NCBI GenBank assembly: GCA_964589365.1
Contig: CAZPTQ010000002.1
Span: forward strand, 1-64,000
DNA length: 64,000 nt
Reading direction: 5' to 3'
From: M3007 sp964589365
Lineage (GTDB): Bacteria; Bacteroidota; Bacteroidia; Chitinophagales; Saprospiraceae
A model generated the notes under the pieces. The model was not told where the DNA came from. It did no database searches and worked only from the letters and a program-made list of their open reading frames with translations. Below, one piece after another: positions 1 through 8,758 of the stretch. Every line of letters starts with the position of its first letter. Within the stretch, counting starts at the first letter, position 1. Both the position numbers and the translations under genes were made by a program.

Positions 1-30
1 ACCCCCGCCCTCCCCATGAGGGGAGGGTGT
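1..30. repeat. G/C-rich palindrome inside mnmA
   Basis: The arms CCCTCCCC (8-15) and GGGGAGGG (20-27) are perfect inverted copies around the four bases ATGA, followed on the coding strand by a G-run. Related elements lie inside two other genes at 24814-24846 and 34157-34187. All three are read in the same frame, giving (T/S)-x-(S/L)-P-x-G-(E/G)-G. Confidence 0.75.
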
Positions 31-999
31 TATGGTGCTGAGGGTACCCCCATCGCGGTAGCGAACTTTGGTCACAGCCTCGAAACCTTCGGGCGGTAAC
101 TCCTTGTATTTCATCAAGTTGATCTTGCCCACCATCATGCTGTTGCGCACCAGATCGTCTTCACGGCCCAGCACCACGGTATTGGTGTCGGGGCGGATTT
201 CGGTGACGAACATGGGTTCGCCGAGCGCGATGCCCAGACCCTTGCGTTGGCCGACGGTGTAAAAGGGATAACCTTCGTGTTTGCCCAAAACCTTGCCGAC
301 GGCATCCACAAAAACACCGCCTGCCACCTGCTCATCCAGCCCGTCAATACGGCGGCGGAGGAAGCCCCGGTAGTCGTTGTCTGGCACAAAACAGATTTCG
401 TAGCTCTCGGCTTTTTTGCTCAGTTCGTCCCAGCCGCGTTCGGCGGCCATTTGGCGCACTTCGGGCTTGGTAAAGGGACCCAGCGGCATACGGGTACGGT
501 TCAGGCAATCCTGGCTCAAGCCCCAGAGCACATAGCTTTGGTCTTTTTGCCTATCCTTGGCGCGGGTAATGTATTTGCGTCCATCAAGTTCATTGATAAG
601 TCCATAATGCCCCGTTGCGATGAATTCACAGTCGAGCATATCGGCCCGGCGCAGGAGGCTGTTCCACTTGATGTGGGTGTTGCACAATACACATGGGTTG
701 GGCGTGCGCCCGGCCATGTATTCGTCCACAAAATTATCAATCACATAGTCGCCAAATTCCTCGCGGATATCCACGATAAAGTGGTGGAAACCAAGTTTTA
801 CCGCTACTTGACGCGCGTCGTTGATGCTGTCGAGCGAGCAGCAGCCTGTTTCTTTTTTTGAACCGCCGCTGGTGGCGTAATCCCAGGTTTTCATGGTCAC
901 GCCAATAACTTCCCAGCCTTCTTCATGTAGCATGACTGCGGCAACTGTACTGTCTATTCCGCCCGACATGGCGACCAATGCTTTTCCGTGCTTGCTCAT
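1..999 (-). CDS. mnmA: tRNA-specific 2-thiouridylase MnmA (3' end outside window)
   Basis: MnmA makes 2-thiouridine at the wobble position of Lys, Glu and Gln tRNAs, using sulfur relayed from a cysteine desulfurase and ATP. The translation from the ATG at 997-999 begins MSKHGKALVAMSGGIDSTVA, giving the PP-loop SGGxDS at about residue 11. It continues with PNPCVLCN, which holds the first catalytic Cys, ATGHY, and YEICFVPD, which holds the second. The later VGQRKGLGIA stretch is also typical. The start lies just after the residues needed for the PP-loop strand, so it is well supported. The frame stays open to the left edge, where the protein is cut near residue 333. After YRDGG the gene enters a perfect palindrome (bases 8-27) that adds the peptide TPSPHGEGGG to what should be a conserved C-terminal barrel. 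No published MnmA feature explains this segment. Confidence 0.93.
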   Translation of the reverse strand, partial: MSKHGKALVAMSGGIDSTVAAVMLHEEGWEVIGVTMKTWDYATSGGSKKETGCCSLDSINDARQVAVKLGFHHFIVDIREEFGDYVIDNFVDEYMAGRTPNPCVLCNTHIKWNSLLRRADMLDCEFIATGHYGLINELDGRKYITRAKDRQKDQSYVLWGLSQDCLNRTRMPLGPFTKPEVRQMAAERGWDELSKKAESYEICFVPDNDYRGFLRRRIDGLDEQVAGGVFVDAVGKVLGKHEGYPFYTVGQRKGLGIALGEPMFVTEIRPDTNTVVLGREDDLVRNSMMVGKINLMKYKELPPEGFEAVTKVRYRDGGTLSTITPSPHGEGGG

Positions 1000-1092
1000 T
1001 TTTGACCAGGATTCTGGGAATTTTAGAATTTACAGAAGTGGCAGGAAACAACGCTTCTTGCCAAATAGTTCGGATGGCAAAGATCGGATTTT

Positions 1093-1158
1093 TTTACCGC
1101 AGAGGCGCGGAGACGCAGCGTTTAGTCCCTCTCTGCGCCTCCGCGCCTCAGCGGTAAA
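1093..1158. repeat. Inverted repeat between the T9SS BNR gene and mnmA
   Basis: Left arm 1093-1118 and right arm 1133-1158 are 26-base inverted copies with two mismatches and a 14-base loop. They start and end with TTTACCGC / GCGGTAAA. The element sits 3 bases after the stop of the BNR gene and 94 bases before mnmA on the same strand, so it could end transcription of the former. Its composition also fits a dispersed intergenic repeat. Confidence 0.7.
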
Positions 1159-1160
1159 TT

Positions 1161-3692
1161 TTACCTTGTCACAATCAGTAGCCGCCCAATCCGGCCTTTG
1201 GCTGTTTCCAACACCACACCGTAGGAGCCAGCAGGTAAATTATCCATCGGAATTGACCGCGAGTGTTCTCCGGCAGGCAAGCGTTCTGGATTGCTTTGCC
1301 AAACCGTTTTGCCATTGATATCCAGCACTTTTATCGTGATTTTCTCCTCTTTTACCAAAGAAAAATCCATCACGCTGCGCTCGGAAGCCGGATTAGGCCG
1401 AAGGCTTTGAACCGAAAAGGACAGCTTTGGCTCAGAGGTTTTGGACGCCAGGGCCAAATCCGTCTGCCAAACACCTAATCCGTAAGTGGCCACGCGGAGT
1501 TTATTGCCCGGAGCAATGCTGAGGTGCATAGCGAGCATAGCTTGTGGAGCATCGGAGGAGTAAATTTCCCAGCTTGTGCCCGAATTGGAGGAATGCCAGA
1601 CACCGAGGTCGTTGCCCACATACAAGTGGTTGGTGCTAGGATCCATCAAAATGGAATTGGTGGGCACATCCGGCAAACCATTGTCAATGGCCGCCCATGT
1701 CGCACCTTCATCTTCTGTTTTCCAAACGTGCTGGGTATTGAAACCTGCAAACACAGCAAATACCGTACTTTCCAAGCCAGATGCAAAAGCAATGTCCATG
1801 CAAAGTCGGTTGGGCAGGCCTGTAACTTCCGTAAAGGAAAAATTAGCAGCATCAACCTTGTACACCCGGGCTTGATTTGTAGTACTGGGTGCTGTGCTGC
1901 AATACACCAAATCGGGGTTTTCGGGATTTATCGCGATGGTTAGAATAACATCACCATCAGCAATGAATCCGGTAATATCATACCAGTTCTCGCCGCCATC
2001 ATCGGAACGCCATAGGCCTTGAGCACCTGCGTACATGATGTCGGGATCGGAGGGTGCAATTTCGAAAGGCCCATTAAATGCCGCGCTCCCGGAGATTTGG
2101 TTGCCGATTCCGTACCAACTTTGTCCACCATTTGTGCTTTTGTACAAATTTAGGTATTGCGAAGAACCGTACATGATTTGGTCGTTTTTCGGATTGATGG
2201 CAGCGCATTCTCCATCGCCACCGAGTACGCGCGTCCAGGAGGGATCACCGTAGTAAATGGCGGTGGAGTTGTCTTGCATCCCACCTATACTGAATTCAGG
2301 GTTGGTGGTCGAGTTGCCGAGGTTCGCGTAAAACTGCTGGCTTTGGTATCCACCATTGCGCCCTGCCCAAGTTTCTCCGCCATCGTAAGAGACAAAAAGG
2401 CCACCGTCTGTGACGAGGTAGACTTTATTGGGGTCATTTGGCAAATAATACGCACGGTGGATATCTGCGTGTACATAATCGGGCGGGCCTTCCGAGCCTC
2501 CGGCAGGGACATATCCAAAATCCCAATTGTACCAATATGTTTTTTGCTGCACCGTACTGCCGCCGTTGGTTGATTTCCAAGTATCAATACCGACCCATAC
2601 GATGGTATTCGGCTCATTGGGGTGCACTGCCACATCGTGTGAATACCAGCCTTGATATTTGCAGACATCCTCAGAACTCACTTTCGTCCAGGAGTTGCCG
2701 CCATTGCTGGATTTGAAAAGCCCGTTTTGCGCAAAAGCCTCTCCTACAGAGGCATACAACACGTTGGGTTGTGTTTGGCAAAGCGTGAGAAGCGTTTTCC
2801 CGGAATAAGCGCTGGGTAGGCCGGCGGCAAGTTTGACAAAGTTTGCGCCGCCATTGACAGAGCGGTAAATCCCGCTAACACTTTGGTCGTCGAGCGAGCC
2901 GTGGGTCACGAAAATTCGAGTGGTGTCGGAGGGATCAATCTCGATGTCAACGGCCATACTTTTGTTGTGAATAGTATGCCAGGTCGAGCCTGAATCCCAG
3001 CTGCGCAGAAGCCCTTCAGTTGTGGCGGCAAGAACCGTTTCAGGGCGCAATGGATTGATTTTGATGTCTTGGACGCCGCGCAATTGGCCATAGCCCCAAT
3101 CGAGGCTTTTATGCCAATTGAGACCCCCGTCTTTGCTTTTCAGAATTCCAATGCCGTAGGTGCCGCGTGTAACGCGGATGGCGACGTTGGGGGCAGAATT
3201 TTCCAAATTGTACACTTCGCCTGTGCCTGCATACATGATTTTCGGGTCGGAGGGATCTATGGCAATGGTACTCACGCCGAGAACCGGGAAGCCTGTTTCC
3301 ACCCGTTGCCAAGCCTCCACGCCTCGCCCGGCGGTGGTGCTTTTCCAGATGCCGCCCGAGGCACTTCCGAGCCACAAAATATTGGTATCCAGGGGGTTGA
3401 CCGCCAGGCAAAGTGTGCGTCCGCCAATGTTTTTTGGGCCGATGGCTTCCCAAGTGGGGCTGCGCTCGTCGCGAAATTGAGCAGAGATGCGCATTTGCGC
3501 GAGGGCTTCGGTATATTTTTCGGTGTGGAATTGGCCGTCGGGAAAGCTGCGCGCCATGCTCCAATAAAGGAAGGCTGCGCCGGCTTGGGAGGGCGAGTGT
3601 TTTTCTTTTTCGGAGGGGTTCTTCGAGAAGTAGTTAAAGCTCGCCGCCGCTACCGCTATGGCAAGCAATCCGAGTAAAAATCGTTTTTTCAT
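1161..3692 (-). CDS. Secreted BNR/VPS10-like beta-propeller protein with T9SS sorting domain
   Basis: This 843-residue protein has an N-terminal hydrophobic export signal (residues 1-20). Many repeats of the form GGxWKSTxxG, GGxNW and SxDxGxTW follow; these are the Asp-box/BNR signature of sortilin-like beta-propellers. Residues from about 760 (LSFSVQSLRPNPAS, then NGKTV, LPAGSYGVVLE and a basic end, LLIVTR) form a type A T9SS C-terminal sorting domain. It should therefore cross the outer membrane by T9SS and be anchored or released at the cell surface. Its substrate is unknown; BNR repeats occur in sialidases, sortilin-like proteins and adhesins, and no sialidase Arg triad can be assigned here. 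It is single-gene, followed by an inverted repeat. Confidence 0.85.
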   Translation of the reverse strand: MKKRFLLGLLAIAVAAASFNYFSKNPSEKEKHSPSQAGAAFLYWSMARSFPDGQFHTEKYTEALAQMRISAQFRDERSPTWEAIGPKNIGGRTLCLAVNPLDTNILWLGSASGGIWKSTTAGRGVEAWQRVETGFPVLGVSTIAIDPSDPKIMYAGTGEVYNLENSAPNVAIRVTRGTYGIGILKSKDGGLNWHKSLDWGYGQLRGVQDIKINPLRPETVLAATTEGLLRSWDSGSTWHTIHNKSMAVDIEIDPSDTTRIFVTHGSLDDQSVSGIYRSVNGGANFVKLAAGLPSAYSGKTLLTLCQTQPNVLYASVGEAFAQNGLFKSSNGGNSWTKVSSEDVCKYQGWYSHDVAVHPNEPNTIVWVGIDTWKSTNGGSTVQQKTYWYNWDFGYVPAGGSEGPPDYVHADIHRAYYLPNDPNKVYLVTDGGLFVSYDGGETWAGRNGGYQSQQFYANLGNSTTNPEFSIGGMQDNSTAIYYGDPSWTRVLGGDGECAAINPKNDQIMYGSSQYLNLYKSTNGGQSWYGIGNQISGSAAFNGPFEIAPSDPDIMYAGAQGLWRSDDGGENWYDITGFIADGDVILTIAINPENPDLVYCSTAPSTTNQARVYKVDAANFSFTEVTGLPNRLCMDIAFASGLESTVFAVFAGFNTQHVWKTEDEGATWAAIDNGLPDVPTNSILMDPSTNHLYVGNDLGVWHSSNSGTSWEIYSSDAPQAMLAMHLSIAPGNKLRVATYGLGVWQTDLALASKTSEPKLSFSVQSLRPNPASERSVMDFSLVKEEKITIKVLDINGKTVWQSNPERLPAGEHSRSIPMDNLPAGSYGVVLETAKGRIGRLLIVTR

Positions 3693-3838
3693 TTTTGGAC
3701 AAAATTATTTCAGCCCAAAAATGGTGATAAACGCGGAATCAGTGATCAGTAAGTGCAGGGCTTTGGCGCGGAGTGGCGAAATTCGAGACCTTTGGAACTT
3801 CATTCCCCAAAAAACGCTTTTGGGAAAAATTTTCTGCC

Positions 3839-4255
3839 ATGAACATTGATCTCCTCAAAACAGAACTCTCCTTTCGAACCGCCCGCTCCGGTGGCGCAGG
3901 CGGACAAAATGTGAACAAAGTGGAGACCAAAGCCGAAGCCTTGCTTGATGTGGCCGCTTCCCAGGCACTCTCTGATGAAGAGAAAACGCTGATTTTTGAA
4001 AAACTCACCAACCATATCTCTTTAGAAGGAATCCTCGCTGCCACGAACCAAACAGAGCGTTCTCAACTGATGAACAAGCACTTAGCTGAGGAAAAACTGA
4101 TCCGGCTGATTGAAAAAGCCCTGCACAAACCCAAGCGCAGGAAGATTACGCGGGTGCCAAAGTCGGTCATCGCCAAACGCTTGAAAAGCAAAAAAAGGAA
4201 TTCAGAAAAGAAGGCGGCGCGCAGGGAAGGGCTAGAAGATTGGACTTCTGGTTGA
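3839..4255 (+). CDS. arfB: Peptidyl-tRNA hydrolase ArfB (YaeJ-like ribosome rescue factor)
   Basis: This is a 138-residue codon-independent release factor of the ArfB/ICT1 type, which frees peptide from ribosomes stalled at the 3' end of broken mRNAs. The catalytic GGQ loop is present near residue 20 (SGGAGGQNVNK), in the context usual for this family. The C-terminal tail from about residue 98 is very rich in Lys and Arg (KPKRRKITRVPKSV, KSKKRNSEKKAARR), as needed to enter the empty mRNA channel. The start at 3839 gives the usual family N-terminus (MNIDLLKTELSFRTARS). An upstream in-frame ATG at 3773 would add 22 residues without family support. It is convergent with the VPS10-like gene; a 39-base inverted repeat lies between them. 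Confidence 0.9.
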   Translation: MNIDLLKTELSFRTARSGGAGGQNVNKVETKAEALLDVAASQALSDEEKTLIFEKLTNHISLEGILAATNQTERSQLMNKHLAEEKLIRLIEKALHKPKRRKITRVPKSVIAKRLKSKKRNSEKKAARREGLEDWTSG

Positions 4256-4262
4256 TGTTTTG

Positions 4263-4373
4263 TGGTGGAACACGAATGACACGGATGAGACACGGATTAA
4301 CCCAGATTTCTACTTAATAAGATAAAAAATCCGTGTTAATCCGTGTCTTATCCGTGCCATCCCTGTTCCACCA
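4263..4373. repeat. Long inverted repeat between convergent genes
   Basis: Arms 4263-4301 and 4335-4373 are 39 bases long with four mismatches, built from CACGGAT / ATCCGTG units. A related element lies at 10101-10240. It fills almost the whole space between arfB and the convergent VPS10-like gene and could serve both as a terminator. Confidence 0.75.
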
Positions 4374-4382
4374 TCGCCCCTT

Positions 4383-7300
4383 TCAATCCTTTTCCATCTT
4401 CATAGCCTTTTCCACCAAATCCCGCCACGAAGGTCGGATGACCGGTGGGGCAGATTGTCCGTTTTGCAGTTCCCATGTACTTTTATCAATCACTATTAAC
4501 GGGCTAAGTTTTGCTTTAGCCAGTGCCGTATTGATCGCTGCCAGGTCTTTTTTGAAAAGCCCATCTGCCTTCGCCTGGGCCTGCTGGAGCTCTTGGCGCA
4601 TGACATTCGCGCCGTCTGTTATGGATTGGGAAGGCATATTGTCGGAAAACTCGGTGTACACATAGAGTCTGCCAATTCGGGCGCGCAATTGTTGCTCTCC
4701 AGTTATGCCTTTTGATTCGATGGTTTCGGTCAAGGTTTTACGGAAAGCATCGAGATTGGTGCTGAGTTTGCTCAGATCGGCATTCAATTTCTTGTCTTTA
4801 ACCAATGCAATCCGTTGATCCGTACTGTCCTTCAGGTTGCGTACCTGAGCCTCTAGCAAGCTGAGGTTTTCAACCATTTCAAAAAGCCCGTCCGAGATTG
4901 CCCGTTTTTTGGCATAATCCAGTTCGGGTTGTAGCGGGTCAGGTACAAGTTTCAGGATACCCTCATCGCTGAAATCCCCTGCTTTGATTCGCACTTTGTA
5001 ATCGCCAGGCATGGCCAAACGACCAATAAAGCCCGCGTACACACCAAATTCTCCCTGTACCAAAACACCCTTGGCCGCTTTGGGCGGTGCCAAACGCATG
5101 TCCCAGCGCACGAAATTGATTCCCTTTCGTTTGGTGCCAGGCATAGAGGCAATTACTTTGCCGGAAGCATCAATGATTTCCACGGTCACGTCGCCCGTAT
5201 TGAGGCGCTCCTTCAGGTAATACTGAACGGTGGCAATTTCTGGCGCATTGGGTCCGCCATAGGAATCAGTACTAGGGAAAGAGGAGCCGTAGTGCCCACT
5301 TGATACAGCGGTGGGGCGGGTAGGCAACAAAGCCGCGTCCTTTTGCAAAACATCTGCCTTTAGTTGGCGAAGTGGCGAAATATCGTCTATAATAAAAATG
5401 CCACGTCCGTGTGTGCCCAGCACCAAATCATTTGTTTTTGCTTGAATCACAATGTCGCGCACAGCCACATATTCGGGCAATCTGGACTTGTAAAGCACCC
5501 AACTTTGTCCTCCATCTGTGCTGATGTACAGCCCGAACTCCGTTCCAAGGAAAAGCAATTCGCGATTTTCGATGTCCTCCACAATGACGTGGGCGTAACC
5601 CTGCAGCACTTTGTCCGTGCTGATATTCACCCAGGTTTTGCCGCTGTCGGAAGACTTTGCTGCGTATGTTTTCATATCTCCGTAAGCGTGGTTGTCAAAT
5701 GTTGCATACACCACATTTCGGTCAAAACGGCTGGGCGTCACGCGGCTCACCCAGGTGCCTGCCGGCACGTCGGGAATATTTTTTGAAATGAGTTCCCAGT
5801 TTTTTCCGCCGTCGCGGGTCACTTGAATGTTGCCGTCGTCCGTGCCTATAAAAATCAAGTTTTCATCGAGGGCTGAGGGGCCGATGGTGAAGATGGTGCA
5901 ATGGTTTTCGGCGGAAGTATTGTCCACCGTCACGCCGCCGCTTTCGGCTTGACGTTGTTTTTCCTTGTTATTGGTGGTCAAATCGGGTGAAATACGCTGC
6001 CAACTGTGTCCACGATCATTGGTTTTGAAAAGGAACTGTGCGCCGATGTAGAGGGTGCTGGGGTTTACAGAGCCTTTCACGAGCGGGGTGTTCCAGTTCC
6101 AGCGATGCTGTTCTTCATCTTTTTGAGCTTGAGGTTTAATAAATTGCGACTGGTTGGTGCGGAGGTTGTTTTTGGTCACTTCCCCGCCTTGGCTTTCACA
6201 GAAAATGATATTGGGATCTGAGGCATCTGGCTGTACCCAAAAACCATCTCCACCGCCGACGCTTTCCCAGTCTCGATTTTCTATTCCGCCTTTGCTTTGA
6301 GAAGGTCCACGCCAGGAACCATTGTCCTGCAATCCACCATAGACGTTGTAAGGCGTTTGATCGTCAATTTGAACATGATAAAACTGCGACACCGGCAAGG
6401 TGTTGAGGTGTGTCCAGGTTACCCCTTGATCCAGGCTCATATACACGCCGCCATCTGTGCCGAGGTACATTTGATTGGTGCTGTTGGGGTTGATCCAAAG
6501 CGCATGATGATCCGAGTGAACCCAACCACCAGCATTGGAGGCATCGCTGAAAGAATGACCGCCATCTACACTCGTAGAAAACGAAAAGGCTGGACGGTAT
6601 ACGCGCTTGGGGTCTTTGGGGTCCACCACCAAGGTGCTGAAATAGAAAGGGCGAGCCGTCACGTTGGTATTTGCACTTTGGTATTTCCAGGATTCGCCGC
6701 CATCAGCAGAAATAAGCAGGCTGGTTTTTTCGCTTTCCACTATGGCCAGCATATTATCGGGAGCGCTGGGTGCGAGCGCAATGGCGATGCGTCCAAACTC
6801 GCCCGTGGGGAGTCCGTTGGTGATTTTGCGCCAATTTTTGCCGCCATCAGTGCTTTTGTAAAGGGCGCTGCCGGGGCCGCCGGAAATAAAGGAGTATGGG
6901 CTTCTGCGGAATTGCCACATGGAGGCAAGCAAAACATCGGGGTTTCCAGGGTCCATGATGATGTCAGCGCAACCCGTTTTTTCGTCGGTGTAAAGAATCT
7001 TTTCCCAAGTCTTCCCACCGTCGGTGGTTTTGTAAAGGCCACGGTCGGGGCTGTCGCTCCAAAGTTTGCCAGGCACGGCTACATAGAGTGTGTTGGCATC
7101 GGTGGGATGGAGAATTATTTTGGAAATGTGCTCTGAATTTTCGAGGCCCACACGGGTCCAGTTTCGGCCAGCGTCGGTGGTTTTGTAGAGGCCAAGGCCA
7201 ATGGCGACGCTGTTGCGCATATTGCTCTCGCCCGTTCCGACCCACACGGTTTCAGGCTTGTTTTGATCAACGGCGAGGCAGCCGATGCTCTGCGGGTATT

Positions 7301-7595
7301 TTTCAAAAACAGGCTCGAAAGTGAACCCTGCCGTGGTGGATTTCCAAACGCCACCGCCCGCCGTGCCAACGTATATTGTTTTTGGGCTGTTGTTTACACC
7401 CTCTATCGCAGTAATGCGCCCACCCATAACGGCAGGCCCAATGCTCCGTGCTTCTACCGCGCCAAAAGTGGAAGATGTAAGTTTGGTTTGCGCATTTGCT
7501 TTGATTGGAAGAAAACTCGCCGCCGCCCATACCGCTGAAAAAACTATGGCGCGTGAAAAAACTTTGGCGGATAAAAAGTGAAGTAATTGTTTCAT
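4383..7595 (-). CDS. VPS10/sortilin-type BNR repeat protein
   Basis: This 1070-residue exported protein has an N-terminal signal ending near KANAQ. About ten beta-propeller repeats follow, with GGxWKSTTAG, TDGGKTWEK, STDGGKNWRK, GLQDNGSW and SxDGGQSWxLY motifs, the pattern of Bacteroidota VPS10-domain proteins often named glycosyl hydrolases. After about residue 760 comes a beta-rich domain (VQYYLKERLNTGDVTVEIIDASG is split here as VQYYLKER and VTVEIID) and then a helical, charged C-terminal region. No T9SS sorting domain is seen, unlike the gene at 1161, so it may be periplasmic or on the outer membrane. A hydrolase activity is not demonstrated by any residue I can identify. It shares its strand with the LolA-fold gene upstream, 125 bases away. 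Confidence 0.8.
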   Translation of the reverse strand: MKQLLHFLSAKVFSRAIVFSAVWAAASFLPIKANAQTKLTSSTFGAVEARSIGPAVMGGRITAIEGVNNSPKTIYVGTAGGGVWKSTTAGFTFEPVFEKYPQSIGCLAVDQNKPETVWVGTGESNMRNSVAIGLGLYKTTDAGRNWTRVGLENSEHISKIILHPTDANTLYVAVPGKLWSDSPDRGLYKTTDGGKTWEKILYTDEKTGCADIIMDPGNPDVLLASMWQFRRSPYSFISGGPGSALYKSTDGGKNWRKITNGLPTGEFGRIAIALAPSAPDNMLAIVESEKTSLLISADGGESWKYQSANTNVTARPFYFSTLVVDPKDPKRVYRPAFSFSTSVDGGHSFSDASNAGGWVHSDHHALWINPNSTNQMYLGTDGGVYMSLDQGVTWTHLNTLPVSQFYHVQIDDQTPYNVYGGLQDNGSWRGPSQSKGGIENRDWESVGGGDGFWVQPDASDPNIIFCESQGGEVTKNNLRTNQSQFIKPQAQKDEEQHRWNWNTPLVKGSVNPSTLYIGAQFLFKTNDRGHSWQRISPDLTTNNKEKQRQAESGGVTVDNTSAENHCTIFTIGPSALDENLIFIGTDDGNIQVTRDGGKNWELISKNIPDVPAGTWVSRVTPSRFDRNVVYATFDNHAYGDMKTYAAKSSDSGKTWVNISTDKVLQGYAHVIVEDIENRELLFLGTEFGLYISTDGGQSWVLYKSRLPEYVAVRDIVIQAKTNDLVLGTHGRGIFIIDDISPLRQLKADVLQKDAALLPTRPTAVSSGHYGSSFPSTDSYGGPNAPEIATVQYYLKERLNTGDVTVEIIDASGKVIASMPGTKRKGINFVRWDMRLAPPKAAKGVLVQGEFGVYAGFIGRLAMPGDYKVRIKAGDFSDEGILKLVPDPLQPELDYAKKRAISDGLFEMVENLSLLEAQVRNLKDSTDQRIALVKDKKLNADLSKLSTNLDAFRKTLTETIESKGITGEQQLRARIGRLYVYTEFSDNMPSQSITDGANVMRQELQQAQAKADGLFKKDLAAINTALAKAKLSPLIVIDKSTWELQNGQSAPPVIRPSWRDLVEKAMKMEKD

Positions 7596-7621
7596 TTTTA
7601 ACGACTTGAATTTGCATGAAA

Positions 7622-7697
7622 AAACCGCAGAATAGCGGGGAAGCTGATAAATAATTCTCTAAAGAATCTTTTCTGCGTCCCCGCCTTCCTGCGGTTT
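7622..7697. repeat. Imperfect inverted repeat
   Basis: Arms 7622-7641 and 7678-7697 pair over 20 bases with three mismatches (AAACCGCAG ... CTGCGGTTT). It lies between two genes of the same strand, downstream of the LolA-like gene and upstream of the VPS10-like gene, and may be a terminator or a dispersed repeat. Confidence 0.55.
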
Positions 7698-7720
7698 AAA
7701 TTATTTGTGCGTGCTAAAAC

Positions 7721-8446
7721 TTATTTTGTTGGCATATTAAAAAGCTTCGTGTCTATCATAGGGTTCACCATAATAGAGGTTATGGTAACAGTCGAACCAC
7801 CCATCATAGGGTCAGCCTGTTGGATGGTGAAAGGAAAAACCAAGCCATCCTGAGTTTTAAAATTAGAATAGAGTGTTGCCGTTTCGGATTCTTTTCCGTC
7901 CACTTCTTCTACGCGGATGTTCTTGATTTCGTAGTAGGTAGCGGGATCAAAGAAAGAGTACTCAGAGCGCTTTTCTCCTTTGTTGATTTTGATTTTAATG
8001 GCCTCAGTTCCGTCCACATCTTCCATGCCTACATACTCGATGGTGTAACCTTTTGCTTTGTACCCGACGAGCGAACCGTCCACATCCGTCATGTCTTTCA
8101 TAGCCTTTACCTGGTCAGATGTAATAGGCTCTGGATCCATTTTATTCGCGAAGGGGTTGGTAGACCAGCCTCCGTCGCCGTGTAGGACCGTGGTTTGAGT
8201 CATGCCCATTACCGATACATCCATACGTAGCGATTTGTCGCGTACAGCCAGCATGCTCATCATAATAGACATTCCAGGAGCGCCGTCGGCGGCGATTTTG
8301 GCTTCGGATTTCACTGCTTCGACGCCAGCCCATTTGTCGCCGCCGATTGCGGCAATGTGTTTGGCTACGATTTCTTCTACGTTTTGAGCTTGTGCAAATC
8401 CCGTGAAAAAGAGGAGGAATGCTGCAAAAAAGAGCGTTTTTTTCAT
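7721..8446 (-). CDS. LolA/LolB-fold exported protein
   Basis: This protein has 241 residues with a clear signal peptide (MKKTLFFAAFLLFFTGFAQA, cleaved before QNVEE). The mature part begins VEEIVAKHIAAIGGDKW, the helix found at the start of many Bacteroidota outer-membrane lipoprotein-sorting-like proteins. It continues as alternating strands (LRMDVSVMGMTQTTVLHG, YTIEYVGMEDVDGTEAIKI split as YTIEYVGME and AIKIKINKG), consistent with a half-barrel that holds a lipid. The start at 8446 was chosen because it gives the signal peptide; the longer frame adds 15 residues without one. It is probably a periplasmic carrier; the cargo is unknown. A lipoprotein with a similar N-terminal motif is at 29937. 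Confidence 0.65.
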   Translation of the reverse strand: MKKTLFFAAFLLFFTGFAQAQNVEEIVAKHIAAIGGDKWAGVEAVKSEAKIAADGAPGMSIMMSMLAVRDKSLRMDVSVMGMTQTTVLHGDGGWSTNPFANKMDPEPITSDQVKAMKDMTDVDGSLVGYKAKGYTIEYVGMEDVDGTEAIKIKINKGEKRSEYSFFDPATYYEIKNIRVEEVDGKESETATLYSNFKTQDGLVFPFTIQQADPMMGGSTVTITSIMVNPMIDTKLFNMPTK

Positions 8447-8758
8447 TGTTGTTAAATTGATTTGGAAATGTTTTATGCCAGAGAATGACAAGTTTTCTGC
8501 TACAAAGGAACGAAGAGAACCATTCAGCCGTAAATTTTTTTAGATAAGTATTCGTAGTCGAGGGACAAATGAGTGAATTTTTGAGCACGGACTGTTCCAA
8601 ATAGCCAATATGTTTTCCATTTGGAAACGGTAAACGCCGCATCGTTTCAATTAGCGGCTCCAAAACCTCGCTTTTTCCCAACTTTACACTTAAAAGAGTG
8701 TTCCAATCTCGATTTTTCTTCCCTTGCCCTTGAGGTTTTCTTAGGTTTGCCCCTCACC
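8447..8758. other. 312-base divergent intergenic region
   Basis: This region separates the LolA-like gene (minus) from the polyprenyl synthase (plus). It must hold promoters for both. I see no coding potential, no repeat and no convincing TAnnTTTG box. Confidence 0.4.

Noticed and set aside
247..861. Open frame of 204 residues on the plus strand at the left edge
   Set aside because: It lies antisense to mnmA, whose motifs are unmistakable; the plus frame has no recognisable features.
6297..7136. 279-residue plus-strand open frame
   Set aside because: It is antisense to the VPS10/BNR gene. Repeated GG-W codons of the real gene produce long open frames on the other strand.
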